NCBI GenBank assembly: GCA_963930645.1
Contig: OZ005656.1
Span: 192,625,479 to 192,689,478, forward strand
Direction: 5' to 3'
Length of the DNA stretch: 64,000 nucleotides
Source of the DNA: Salticus scenicus
Taxonomy: Eukaryota; Arthropoda; Arachnida; Araneae; Salticidae
Positions 1 to 9,820 of this stretch are shown here, piece after piece. Below the pieces are notes generated by a model. It was not told the DNA's origin. It saw only the letters and a program-made list of their open reading frames with translations, and did not search any database. Position numbers and translations under genes: made by a program. Within the stretch, counting starts at the first letter, position 1. The number at the start of each line of letters is the position of its first letter.

Positions 1-380
1 TATCCTAATGTTACAGATAATTTCGTTCACTTAATGATGGAGAATGATCGCAAACATTATTCATTTTGCTGGATTTGTTATCTGCCCCCTCAATTTTAAA
101 CTATTCCACTGAAAAACATGAGAAAGACCCATTTCTTTAATACCATGTTTGAAAACATTTCATCGAGAAATAGGTTTTTAAGTTAGAAAACACTGACCGT
201 TTGCAAATCTTGCTAAAATTTGAGCAGGAGTTTAGAATGTTTTTTTATGGCCACAATTTATTAGTTTTTATTCAAAAAATGGGAGTGCTCAAAAAATTAC
301 TCTCAAACATTTATTTGCTGTAAACATTTATTTACTATAATGCATTAAAGTTTTTATGCGTTACTTTTATCTTATGATTT
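1..380. other. AT-rich sequence, no gene seen
   Basis: No coding pattern, RNA gene or clear repeat is visible. The sequence is AT-rich with short homopolymer runs. Confidence 0.6.
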
Positions 381-420
381 TTTTCCCTACATTATGGTAC
401 TAGCAGGATTTGCCGGGGCC

Positions 421-515
421 GTGCCCTTAGCGGAAATCTATAAACCCGTGTCCTTAGTGGAAATGTTATCCTCCCTCGGTATCGTGCTTTTAACATACGT
501 GCCTTTAGCGGAAAT
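421..515. repeat. Three spaced copies of a 17-bp motif
   Basis: The motif GTGCCCTTAGCGGAAAT occurs at 421-437, 448-464 (two changes) and 499-515 (one change), all in direct orientation. Spaced short repeats of this kind are typical of subterminal regions of DNA transposons, but no matching inverted end is visible nearby. Confidence 0.5.
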
Positions 516-828
516 ATATAATAACTTTTAAAATAAATTAATAAATAAATAAATGAACTTTCAATTTTCCTCCACACTTTACCCACATTTAGCACTGGCT
601 ATATTTTGCTTCAGAAGTAACCTGTTGCAAAAATAGGTATACGTACTGTAGAATACCCGTTATTTGAGGGAACGGTGATCTGTAACCATATAAAGTTTAA
701 TGCATCACAGTACTCCATACGAAAACATACATTATTGCCATTTTATGATTTTGTTTGAGTATTTGAAAATATAATTAAGCATTACACTTTTTAAAATGAA
801 AACAAAAACAAAAAACCGCGAGGTACAC
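516..828. other. AT-rich sequence, no gene seen
   Basis: Nothing supportable is visible beyond AT-rich sequence and an A-rich tract near 800-820. Confidence 0.55.
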
Positions 829-1240
829 ATTGATTCTCAACACTTTTCAACTGTACGTACATGTTGTATCGTATAACATTCTATGTTCTTTGTCTATATT
901 CTCACACAATGGACAGACAGAAAGACAGACATATAGACTAACTGAATTCATAATCACTCTGAAACATTGTTGGAAAGTGTTAAAAGTGCTTAAAAAACAG
1001 AAATGCTGCTCTTAATTTCCTATTTGCACCCCTAAATGTATCGAAACATTTTTGCGTAGCCCTGGAGGTTAAGCATATTATAGTTTATACAAAACATTTT
1101 CTTAGCATCTAAATGATAAATGCGAAATTCTTTATGATTTTTTGATGAAGTTATTTAAATGTGATTTATAAAAAGGTTTCCCCTAAAGCGCAATGCATTG
1201 GCATTTTTTTGGATGTCAACAAACCAGTGGCATAGGTTCT
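829..1240. repeat. Isolated copy of satellite variant B
   Basis: This stretch matches, with divergence, the units at 56790-57240 and at 57430-57499 plus 58285-58620 inside the large right-hand element. Shared landmarks in the same order are a CACTTTTCAACTGTACG-like start, a GACAGACAGAAAGACAGAC tract, GACTAACTGAATTC, TTGGAAAGTGTTAAAA, GTAGCCCTGGAGGTTAA and CAATGCATTGGCATTTTTT. It shows that the satellite unit also exists as a dispersed repeat. Confidence 0.7.
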
Positions 1241-1499
1241 ATTAGAGTCATTTTAAGTTGGGAATATTCAATAATGATTTTGAATAACACATATCATTAA
1301 AAAAATATAAAATAAAATGAAATAAAAACTAGTATGTTGTGGCCACCACAAGACATTCTTCTGCATTTTCCTATACAAATTCACTCTGTGCAAATAATTA
1401 ATTTTCATCTTAGAGAAAACTAACACTAAATATTCAAAGAAAGGCAGTTTTATTGTCTATATATGACATCTTAAAAAAATGTATTTTTCTAATAGTTAT

Positions 1500-2290
1500 C
1501 TCACATATCAAGTTTCGTACTGTTATATGCCCTAGAAGTTGCGATATAGCTTTCCCGTTATCGAGGAAATTTGCAGTATAGCAACGCAACAGATTGGCCG
1601 ATAAGCATCCAAATTGAATTAGCATAATGTCTCATAATGGTCTTCACATATATCATGTTTTGTTTGATTATACGCAATAGAACCTGAGATATAGCCTCCC
1701 CTTAAATTGCAGAAATCGCTGCATAGCAGCGCCACCTGTAGTGCGAGTGACACCAAAAGTTGAGAGATACTCATTTTGGTTAAGGTGCATAAACATATAA
1801 ATTTATATGTGATTCTGTGCAGTAGTTCCTGAGATATAGTTTTCCCTTAAATTGCAGAAATCGCTGTATAGCAGCGCCACCTGTTCGTCGATAAAGAATT
1901 CAAACTGAATCAGCATAATGTCTCATAATGGCCTTCACACATGTCAAGTTTTGTTTAATTATACGCAATAGAACCTGAGATATAGCTTCCCCTTAAATTG
2001 TGGAAATCACTGTATAGCACGCCACCTGTTGAGCAGTTAGCATCAAAAGTTGATAGGCACTAATTTAGCTGAAGGTGCATCTACATGTAAATTTATATGG
2101 AATTCTGAGCAGCAGTTCCGGAGATACAGTTGCCACAAAATTTTCGTCACACACACAAAGACAAACATTTTCTAAAAATAGTCAAATCGTGTTCTAGACT
2201 TCTCAAAACGTGTAAATCCGTCAAACACCGAAGTCGAAAATTTTTACGAATCCAGTACTTTTTTCTATTGGATATAGAAGAAAGTAAAAA
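1500..2290. repeat. Tandem ~142-bp repeat with hairpin end
   Basis: A GAGATATAGC-like block recurs at about 1547, 1689, 1830, 1976 and 2116, so the spacing is about 142 bp. Two unit types alternate: one carries CATAATGTCTCATAATGG, the other AAAAGTTGAGAGATACTCA-like sequence, giving a ~285-bp higher-order period. Units share TTAAATTGCAGAAATCGCTG and AGCAGCGCCACCTG. The array ends in the conserved core CTCAAAACGTGTAAAT (2203-2217) and an imperfect hairpin of the TACTTTTTTCTAT / ATAGAAGAAAGTA type (2256-2286). Diverged relatives lie at 28720-29660 and 45560-46157. Confidence 0.75.
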
Positions 2291-2600
2291 TAATTTTTTT
2301 TTTAAATATTTACAGACGGTAGAGGCGGACAAACGGACAGTAGAATAGACAAATACACTAATTCAAATCGTATTCACATTTAAAAAAAAAATGTTAGAAT
2401 AAACGTGTAATGTAAACGAAAATGCGATTCAGTAAATTTCCAATAATAACCCTCCGTGTAACTGTATATTTTTGTGTGACTCTGTAAATCTAATGCTAAT
2501 CATACTACATTCTATAGAAAGCATTCTTTTGTACATTTAATAACATATTTCAATTTCATTAAAATTCGTGCAAAGTTATTAATATGGACCTCAATACAAA
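2291..2600 (-). repeat. Dispersed fragment of the right-end satellite
   Basis: After the T-run, the sequence follows the minus-oriented satellite of the right end: a GACGG/GGACAAACGGACAG tract, TCGTATTCACATTTAAAA, GTGTAATGTAAACGAAA, TTTTTGTGTGACTCTGTAAA, CTAATGCTAATCATACTAC, GAAAGCATTCTTTTGT and CATATTTCAATTTCATTA appear in the same order as at 58905-59110. Confidence 0.7.
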
Positions 2601-2820
2601 ATTCTGTAGCTCTGCGATCTTCCATTTGCCTATAAGGCGCCGTATATGCACACACACATATTCATGTCTTATTTTGTGTAGAGATAAAGTTGTACCCACT
2701 ATTTTTTTTTTTATGACAGTATAAACCGGACTTCTGTTAGCCATTTAAAAACATGTATATTTAACAGATATAAACTACATTTTATTATTTATTCAAATCG
2801 GGAATTAAACCATTCGTTAA

Positions 2821-2990
2821 GAGCGTTACCAGATTGCGCGACTTTTTTATTTAATAGTCACAAATAATTTTGAGAAGTGATGTTTGATATACATAACAGA
2901 CGATTAATCATCGATTATGTACATTAAATATCACTCCTTAAAATTATTGGTGACTGTTGAATAAAAAGGTCGCGCAATCTGGCAACACTG
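2821..2990. mobile_element. Palindromic MITE, GTTGCCAGATTGCGCGAC family
   Basis: The two halves are near-perfect inverted copies: CCAGATTGCGCGACTTTTTT on the left and AAAAAGGTCGCGCAATCTGG on the right, continuing into the AATAGTCAC / GTGACTGTT arms. The right end is GGCAACACTG. Flanks TTCGTTAA and TTCGAAAC match at 5 of 8 positions, compatible with a decayed 8-bp hAT-type target duplication. A second full copy is at 49142-49323 and a related palindrome sits inside 35970-36291. Confidence 0.75.
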
Positions 2991-3196
2991 TTCGAAACTC
3001 ATTGTATCAATAAATAATTTCGGAATATTATGGTATTTATTTGGGTTTTCATAAGAATAAATCTATATATTTATTATAAATTTTGCAAATGAAGTTTTCT
3101 TAACGCTTGCGCATGCGCAATCAAACATTATTTACTACTACATAGAAGGACATATAATGACATTTATAATACATACAAAGACGTAACATTATTTAA

Positions 3197-3685
3197 CCTT
3201 TTACACGCCGCATTCAGATCCGGTTGTAATTTAATTTCGTTTTTTACATATTTTGCCTTCTAATGTTCTTATTCTATCATTAAAATGTGTTTAAAAAAAT
3301 GCATAATTTTATAATATTATATTTAATATTATTATATTTAATATCATCATAGTTTAATATTATTATATTTTAATTTAATTTAATAATGTAAGCTTTTTTA
3401 AACATGCCAGCCCGTTTTCAGAAGCATTTGTTTATTTTTCTAAATTATGTGAATTTTCAAACTGTGGGGTAAAAGGGAAAATGGTAAAATGATAAAATAG
3501 GTCATTTTAAAAAATTTCTGTACATTTCCCCTTTTATGATTGAACTGTAATTTCTATTACAAAAAATCAAGTCATCTTTCTATGATTATATGTGATAATT
3601 TTTTCAAGTTAGTTTTCATAATATTTAATTTTTAAATGAATTTTTAATTCTATATTTCATTTATGGAACATTAGCGTGTAAAAGA
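3197..3685. mobile_element. piggyBac-type MITE, CCTTTTACACGC ends
   Basis: Inverted ends CCTTTTACACGC (3197) and GCGTGTAAAAGA (to 3685) are flanked by TTAA on the left and CTAA on the right. A TTAA target and CC ends are the known signature of the piggyBac superfamily. The right half (from about 3460) is repeated at 34700-34924, where the right flank is an intact TTAA. There is no transposase. Confidence 0.55.
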
Positions 3686-3831
3686 CTAATAAGGGTAATA
3701 CATTTATGAAGTATCTAATACTTTCGTATTCTGGTTGCAGTATGTCGTTTCTATTGCAGTATATCAAGTTTTATAAAAATAAAATTGTTTTCAAACATCT
3801 GTATGTTATAAATGAATACGTTACGAGCATT

Positions 3832-3866
<35 letters not shown>

Positions 3867-3989
3867 AAGAAACCTTGAACTCTTCATGACTATAAGTGCT
3901 TTTCGCATAGAAATGTATAAATAATTAAAAAAGCATCATTGCTATATGCTACAAGTATGCGCAGCTTTATGATAAATCAAATATTATTT

Positions 3990-4193
3990 GAGGAGCCATC
4001 TTATTAATAACCGAACAATTGTTAACGCCCCCTGGAAAAACGCCCCTTTTCTCACACCACTATATTTTCAGAGTAATTCTCTCCAAATGTTGTTGCGATT
4101 AAATAAGACCAAAATTACTGTAAAAAATTATTGGTGTGAAAAAAAAGGCGGGTACTAAAAATTGTACGGTTCATGATGAGATGGTTGGCAAGT
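3990..4193. mobile_element. Palindromic MITE with CACACCA arms, copy A
   Basis: Left arm runs GAGCCATCTTATTAATAACCG, then AACAATTGTTAACGCC and TCACACCACTA; the right arm is the inverse, GGTGTGAAAAAAAAGGCGGG, then GTACGGTTCATGATGAGATG and GTTGGCAAGT. The same family, in the other orientation, is at 36391-36598. It is non-coding. Confidence 0.7.
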
Positions 4194-4467
4194 GTAAAGG
4201 AGCAACCATTCAAACCATGTTTTCTCCTTCGGATACAACTTTTCAGGAAACACACACACAAAAAATAAATTAATTAATTAATTAAAAAAATAAAAATAAA
4301 TTAAAAATAACTAAACTTAAACCCTAAGCGTTGTTTGTTTAGATGTATTACTACATATCTAAGAAGATATGCAGGTATACTATTTTATATTGAAATCAAA
4401 TTAAAATCGCAAACGCATTTATTAATGTATATATTTTTTGAGAAAACACAGTTTGAACGTTTGCTCC

Positions 4468-4755
4468 CAGAGCCTGATTAAGGGGGAAGCACATATTATC
4501 TCCGCTCTCACCGGAATATTTTTACAATTATTTTTTACTTCATGTCATAGATATTCCAAGCTTTGACGAGGAAATATTTTTTTATAAAAAATTAACGGTG
4601 TGAAACAATCCAATTTACTCACCTTTATTAGACACCAGAATTCTTTTAAAATAATTTTTAATGAGAATTTTGTGTTTATTATAGCAGGAAAGTATTTGTT
4701 AAAAAATAACGGTGTAAGTATAAATAATGTGTGCTTCCCTTTTAATCAGGCTCTG
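4468..4755. mobile_element. hAT MITE copy 1
   Basis: A 288-bp element with terminal inverted repeats CAGAGCCTGATTAAGGGGGA and TTTTAATCAGGCTCTG. The 8-bp direct repeats TTTGCTCC immediately flank it (4460-4467 and 4756-4763). CAG-type ends with 8-bp duplications identify the hAT superfamily. No transposase is encoded, so it must have been moved in trans. Confidence 0.92.
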
Positions 4756-5755
4756 TTTGCTCCTTATTTTTTATCGAGTAGTTCCAAATGCATTTTCAAA
4801 GTTTGCTACTGTTTCTCTTTTCGACTTCGGGACAAAACTTTCGCAGAAATATATACGATATAGCAAGTCTTTTCTACACTGAGTTTTAACGGTAATTTGT
4901 CAAGCATTTTTTCAGAACTTTAAAAATAATGTCTAACATACAACATCCAAATATACATTAGTTATGAGTATATTTTGCTTTAGGTATTATTATTATTATT
5001 ATTATTATATTTTTGTTTATTTATTTATTTATTTTATTTTTATTTTTATTTTTTCGATTTTTATTTTCTTAAAAAAACATTTTTTGTCGAGTTCATTCAT
5101 TTTTGAACATTTTTAACTAAACAAACGTAATTTTGTAATTACAACATTTACTTTAAAGAAAAAAAAAAAAAAAAAAAGATTTTTAACAGTTCTTTTTTAA
5201 AACAAATAAAATCAAAATGAAACCTTTATGAACTTTTATGAAGAAATTTTTTTTAGAAAACACACATATATATATATATATATATAGGAACATTCCTTGA
5301 CAAATATAAATAATTGAAAATACTTACAAATTTTTAAAGTTCATTTTTTATCGAGAAATGATTAAAAAAATTTCATGTTACGAAATGGTGGTCTTTTTGT
5401 TTACGTCCCTCAGGTTTTCTAGAATAATTTTCTGTTCAATGTATAGATTTGAACTGTGTAAAAAAGAGAGAGAGAGAAAGAAAGAACAAAAATTAAAAAT
5501 GATAAAGTCTGTTTTTTTTTTTTTTTTTTTTTAAATATACTTTTGAGTTTCTTATTTAACCTGAAGCTGTTTTATTTTACTAACATTTTAATACTACTTT
5601 TTAGAATTCTAAAACTTGTAAAATTTAATAAAGCACTTGAGAATTATAGTATTTGTTACCCGAGAGGAATTGAAAAAAAAAAAAACTATATATACTATTT
5701 TATGAACAATCTTCGCTTACCAAAACTAAATGCAAAACTGGTGTACAATAGATAT
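4756..5755. other. AT-rich, simple-repeat sequence, no gene
   Basis: Contains an ATT run (about 4985-5008), TTTA-type runs (about 5010-5055), a poly-A tract (about 5157-5176), a TA run (about 5262-5287), a GA-rich stretch (about 5465-5480) and a poly-T tract (about 5512-5532). No coding pattern is recognised. Confidence 0.6.
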
Positions 5756-5977
5756 GTAGACAATAAGACTTCTTCACACACCATAAATTTTAATCCAGCA
5801 CAACCGGTTTCGAAAGGACGTAGCCTTCCTTCATCAGGTGCAAAAAAACACGTCTTGCTTTTGCCTCCAAGGTAGTAGCACGTGTTTTTTTGCACCTGAT
5901 GAAGGAAGGCTACGTCCTTTCGAAACCGGTTGTGCTGGATTAAAATTTATGGTGTGTGAAGAAGTCTTATTGTCTAC
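5756..5977. repeat. Perfect 98-bp inverted repeat with hammerhead-like motif
   Basis: Arms 5756-5853 and 5880-5977 are exact reverse complements, separated by 26 bp. The right arm reads CTGATGA (5896-5902), a possible stem, then CGAAAC (5921-5926) on the plus strand; the left arm carries the same on the minus strand. CUGANGA and GAAA are the two conserved boxes of the hammerhead ribozyme, which is known from Penelope-like elements, though the bases next to the boxes do not pair well. The 11-mer ATCTTCGCTTA lies outside both arms (about 5709 and 5980), perhaps a target duplication. Confidence 0.7.
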
Positions 5978-6593
5978 AAATCTTCGCTTAGTAAAAAGTT
6001 CATGAATAAATTTAAATATCTTAATAAGTTATTCTAGATAGTGACGAACTACATTATATAATTATTTTTCAAGTAAAAATAAAATGTTAGCTTTAGTCTT
6101 TTTTAAAATTAACTTGAAATAATAATGATGAAAATTAAAAACTGCTAATAAAATAGAATAAAGTAAATAAATAAAAAAAATTTAGGGTAATATTTCCTAT
6201 ATGTTACATAAATATATTTAATTATAATTCAAATATATGTCTTTTCAAAATAATAATAATAATAATATACTGCCATACGACTCTAGAGAAAAAAGAAAAA
6301 AAAAACGGAATTTTACTGTTATTGATACATTTAATCTCATGAACTTATTAGTAATCATAAATTGTAAAATATTTGAACTATTTTGTGTAGCCCTGTACAG
6401 GACATATAAATATATTATAATGCTTTAACCATTATTAATCTCATATAAATTTAATGGCAAGCGAATTTTATAACAGTTTAATATAGCAATATATACAACA
6501 ATAAAAAATTAAACAGACAAACATATAAAGCAAATCCATTAACGTTTTATACACACATGTATAACATATTTTGGAGAAACGTATCAGGTTCGA
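5978..6593. other. AT-rich sequence, no gene seen
   Basis: No coding pattern or defined repeat is visible; several short A-rich and AAT runs are present. Confidence 0.55.
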
Positions 6594-6597
6594 TTAA

Positions 6598-6722
6598 CCC
6601 TCGCATTCCCAAGATCAAACGATTACTATCTCTGGCGAATTAGCGCACTTTTTGAATGAGGTGGGCTTAACTAAATTTCACCTTCAAAATGAGGTCAAAA
6701 TGACATCTTGGGAAAGCGAGGG
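6598..6722. mobile_element. piggyBac-type MITE, 125 bp
   Basis: Termini CCCTCGCATTCCCAAGAT and ATCTTGGGAAAGCGAGGG are inverted repeats, and each is directly flanked by TTAA (6594-6597 and 6723-6726). CCC...GGG ends at a TTAA duplication are diagnostic of piggyBac-type elements. It is too short to code for anything. Confidence 0.85.
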
Positions 6723-6866
6723 TTAATCAGTGTACTTGTACGTATAATCAGAAAAATTTATAAGTGTTATTTTTAAAGAAATATTTGTTTGTTATTAGAG
6801 AAATTTAATTTTTAAACTAATATGACATATTTATTGAAATTTATTTTTCCGACTGAGTGAAAATAA

Positions 6867-6939
6867 TGCCTGGACCGGGAGTCCAACCCCAGATCTTTGA
6901 CTTACAAGGTCAAGGCTCTCCCAATTGAGCTATCCAGGC
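6867..6939 (-). tRNA. tRNA-Thr(TGT)-like sequence, minus copy
   Basis: The reverse complement folds as a tRNA: acceptor GCCTGGA/TCCAGGC (one mismatch side), D arm GCTC/GAGC, anticodon stem TTGAC/GTCAA around the loop CTTGTAA with anticodon TGT (complement of 6904-6906), and T arm CTGGG/CCCGG. The T loop reads GTTGGAC in place of the usual GTTCGAC-like sequence, so the B box is damaged. No intron. It is probably the head of a SINE rather than a working tRNA gene. Confidence 0.6.
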
Positions 6940-7232
6940 CGACAACCAGTGAACATTACTCACTCAGACAACCTTTAGGCAGAAACATCTAGTCTATCAT
7001 GTAGATAGCTCGACAGAAATAAGCCATAATTTATTTTTTAAAATAAATTTCAATAAATATGATTTTCTTCCCAATCAGTTGATTGTGTGATTTTAATATA
7101 TTGCATTTCTTTCTCCCATTGTTTAATGGTGTTTTCCTTTACCTGCGGCTTATTTCTGTCGAGCTATCTACATGATAGACCAGATGTTTCTGCCTAAAGG
7201 TTGTCTGAGTGAGTAATGTCCACCGGTTGTCG

Positions 7233-7307
7233 GCCTGGATAGCTCAATTGGTAGAGCCTTGACCTTGTAAGTCAAAGATCTGGGGGGATCGACTCCCAGT
7301 CCAGGCA
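7233..7307 (+). tRNA. tRNA-Thr(TGT)-like sequence, plus copy
   Basis: Acceptor stem GCCTGGA/TCCAGGC, A-box-like TAGCTCAATTGG, anticodon stem TTGAC/GTCAA around CTTGTAA (anticodon TGT at 7266-7268), and T arm CTGGG/CCCAG. The T loop has extra G residues and GATCGAC instead of GTTCGAC. The discriminator base is A. Both copies carry different T-loop defects, so decay was independent. Confidence 0.6.
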
Positions 7308-7388
7308 TTATTTTCACTCAGTCGGAAAGATAAATTTCAATAAATATGATTTTCTTCCCAATCAGTTGATTGTGTGATTTTAATATAT

Positions 7389-7989
7389 AATATGACATAG
7401 TTCTTACAATTTTTTCCATAAAAGTGACCCGCACGTGTTCGTGATTGACTAATGTAACCATAGTTATAAAAAAAAAAATAGACATAAAGTAATATGGATG
7501 TGGACTAGGCAGGTATTTCTTTACCGAATCTTTATTATTTCTTGATTCTCATCAAGTACATAAATTTAGATTTATCCTGTTGCAGACAGCTAATATAAAT
7601 TTTCTGAAGCTTTTAGTTATCTCAGTTGTGTGAATAGCATGTGCAGAACGATAGAAATGTATATCTGAATTCTGAGATACATTTTAAATCTTTGTTTAAA
7701 TATATCCATTCCAGTATGTCTTGTTGAACTACGCTAGAATTGATTTCAAATTAGCACTTATTTACTTTTATTCCCATTTTAATGCAACAGTAAACTGATT
7801 TTTATCAATGGAAAATCTAAAATTTATTAATATTTATTATTTCAATGAAATAAAAGCGATAGGTAAATTATACATGAAAAAGGTAATAAAAGTCGCATGC
7901 CTCTACACTAACTTACGGCGAAAGGGGGGGGGGGGGGGCTTTTTTAAGACTGTACATACGGTGTGGCCCGAATGAATAAAATAGATTTC
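7389..7989. other. AT-rich sequence with a G-run, no gene
   Basis: No gene is recognised. A run of about 15 G lies near 7925-7939. Confidence 0.55.
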
Positions 7990-8690
7990 CAATGCGGCCC
8001 ACCAAGTGTTTTGGGTTGGACAGGCCTGTTATACACTATTCGTTTTCACGTTTTCAAAAACGGAGACACCTCCCATCACTATTTAAAACTTCTTTTCAAG
8101 GGTTCCTACGCCCACGCCTTTTTTGTAGGACACCAATAATTTTTAACGATAAAGTTTTGAATTTTATAGGCATCTATTATAACAAAATTTATAATATAAA
8201 TTTAGTGGTTGAAAAGATCAAGGAAAATGTAGGAGCATACGAACCCTGTAACTCCCATTAGTAATTTTTTATCCTACTTATATGTATTTAACTTATAGTA
8301 TATTTTTTACATAGAAAATATATTACGTTTGGATATATCGTACAATTTTGATATGCATTCATCAGTATTTTCATGAAAAAAAAAAAAAAAAAAGATAGTG
8401 CAGAAATTATTGTAATTAAGCATACAGATATTTTATCCTTCGAAGTACGTAAAATATACGTTTAAAATGTGTTAATTTTATAAAGCGATGGAAACAAAAA
8501 AGGCAGGTATAGGCTTCCTTATGTGTACTTGCTTTAATCCTGTGTACATGGCTGTTTCTTATTTTTTTATACTTAATTTGTTGCATAGTTTTTTAAAATA
8601 AACACATTTTATATTAGTGTTTCAGGCAATTTGAAAGATAAGCAACTTCCTACGTTAAATTAATTTCTGTTTTAACTTTTTCTTTTTCTT
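7990..8690. repeat. Dispersed ~0.7-kb repeat R7, copy 1
   Basis: Landmarks ACGTTTTCAAAAACGGAGAC, CCTCCCATCA, TGCATTCATC then a poly-A tract, CAGAAATTATTGTAATTA, TTTTATAAAGC, TATACTTAATTTGTTGCATA and GGCAATTTGAAAGATAAG recur in the same order at 24340-24860. The last ~120 bp recur again at 9695-9820. There is no coding pattern and the origin is unknown. Confidence 0.7.
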
Positions 8691-9694
8691 TTTACTTTCT
8701 CTTACCCATAAGGTAGAGAAAGTATTGTTTTTGGGTCAAATTTTCGAACGCGAGATTTTGTTATATTTACACGTTTTGAGGTAACCTGAATACGAAAATC
8801 ATGTTTTTAGCAAATGGTCTGTGTGTCTGTGTGTCTGTGTGTCTGTGTGTGTGTCTGTCTGTTATCAGCATATCTCAAAAACACATTATGCCAGAAAGTT
8901 CAAACTTGGTATTCTGAATTTGTATCATATAGGGATGCTACAGTAAGCTTTTCGTTAAGATCAAGCATATGGTTCGTGTACAGGGACAATCAAGAGAATT
9001 CTAATACATTACGTCTATGGGGGAAATTGCAGAAAAGTAGAGTTTAACGTCTATAGACTGCACTAAACCAAATAAAACGAATATATATTTTTTGTAATAG
9101 AGATAGTTAACTGGGAAAAAAAAAATTGTGTATGTAGGAGCCTCGCCTCCCCCCTGGGGGGGGGGGGGGTAAGTAAATTTTCATAATGGGTATCTTTCAA
9201 AAGAGCTCGCCAATACCTTTAAAACGAATGGTTGAACCATCGATCTGCGATAATTTAAAACAAAGTTATCGATTTTTTTTTTACTTTTAACGGAAAAAAA
9301 AAAAAAAAAAAAAACTTAGAAAAAAAAAAGTTTTTTTTCCCCTCTTCTTTTTAATGATGAGAATAAAATGGACTTTTTTCGGATATTTGGTGTTATACCA
9401 CTTCTCTAATATGGAAATCGTCTGCATTATTATAAGAGATAATTTTTTTAAATAAAAATTTTAATAAATTATTTTTTAAAAACAGAATTATTTTTTAATA
9501 ACCGAATTAAATTCTATGCAAATGTAAGTGCATTAATGAAATGGGGGTTTGAGGGGGCTACTTTCAGAAGCCTAATATGAATTGTTTAACACAGGTTTAC
9601 ATAACAGTACTTGTTATCTTACCTTTTAATCTGCAACCTGTATTTATAGTGTTAAATTTTAGGCTAAGAGAAAGTCGTGTGAGTGACACACCAG
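8690..9694 (-). mobile_element. Helentron/DINE-like element, ACTTTCTCTTACC family
   Basis: One end is a stem-loop, ACTTTCTCTTACC...GGTAGAGAAAGT (8691-8723). It is followed by the core ATTTACACGTTTTGAG (8764-8780) and a GTCT/GT microsatellite (about 8817-8863). The far end, TAAGAGAAAGTCGTGTGAGT followed by GACACACCAGA (about 9665-9693), carries the inverse of ACTTTCTCTTA and a GTGTG/CACAC hairpin. Subterminal inverted repeats, end hairpins and a GTCT microsatellite are the known layout of Helentron-associated elements such as DINE-1; assignment is inferred. A sister copy lies at 50878-52110. Non-coding; strand is given so that the GTGTG-hairpin end is 5'. Confidence 0.6.
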
Positions 9695-9820
9695 ATTATT
9701 TTATACTTAATTTGTTGCATAGTTTTATAAAATAAATACATTTTATATGAGTGTTTCAGGCAATTTGAAAGATAAGCAACTTCCTACGTTCAATAAATTT
9801 CTGTTTTAACTTTTTATATA
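9695..9820. repeat. Second copy of the R7 tail
   Basis: TATACTTAATTTGTTGCATA and GGCAATTTGAAAGATAAG repeat the end of the 7990-8690 repeat, suggesting that the Helentron-like element at 8690-9694 was inserted beside or within a duplicated R7 end. Confidence 0.65.

Larger units (their letters stand above)
6828..7388. mobile_element. Inverted pair of tRNA-Thr-derived SINE units
   Basis: Arms of about 199 bp (6829-7027 and 7147-7345) are inverted copies, each containing a tRNA-like head, and the arms continue far outside the tRNA on both sides (for example GTCGAGCTATCTACATGATA and its complement). A ~58-bp tail beginning AAATTTCAATAAATATGATT occurs in direct orientation after each arm (about 7044-7101 and 7331-7388). 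Sharing of non-tRNA flanks argues for a tRNA-derived SINE, here present head to head, rather than two independent tRNA genes. Confidence 0.75.

Noticed and set aside
5543..5895. Open frames of 110 and 66 codons across 5543-5895
   Set aside because: They run through the 98-bp inverted repeat and AT-rich flank and match nothing recognisable.
6867..7307. Two functional tRNA-Thr genes
   Set aside because: Both T loops are damaged and the similarity extends well outside the tRNA, which fits SINE heads better.
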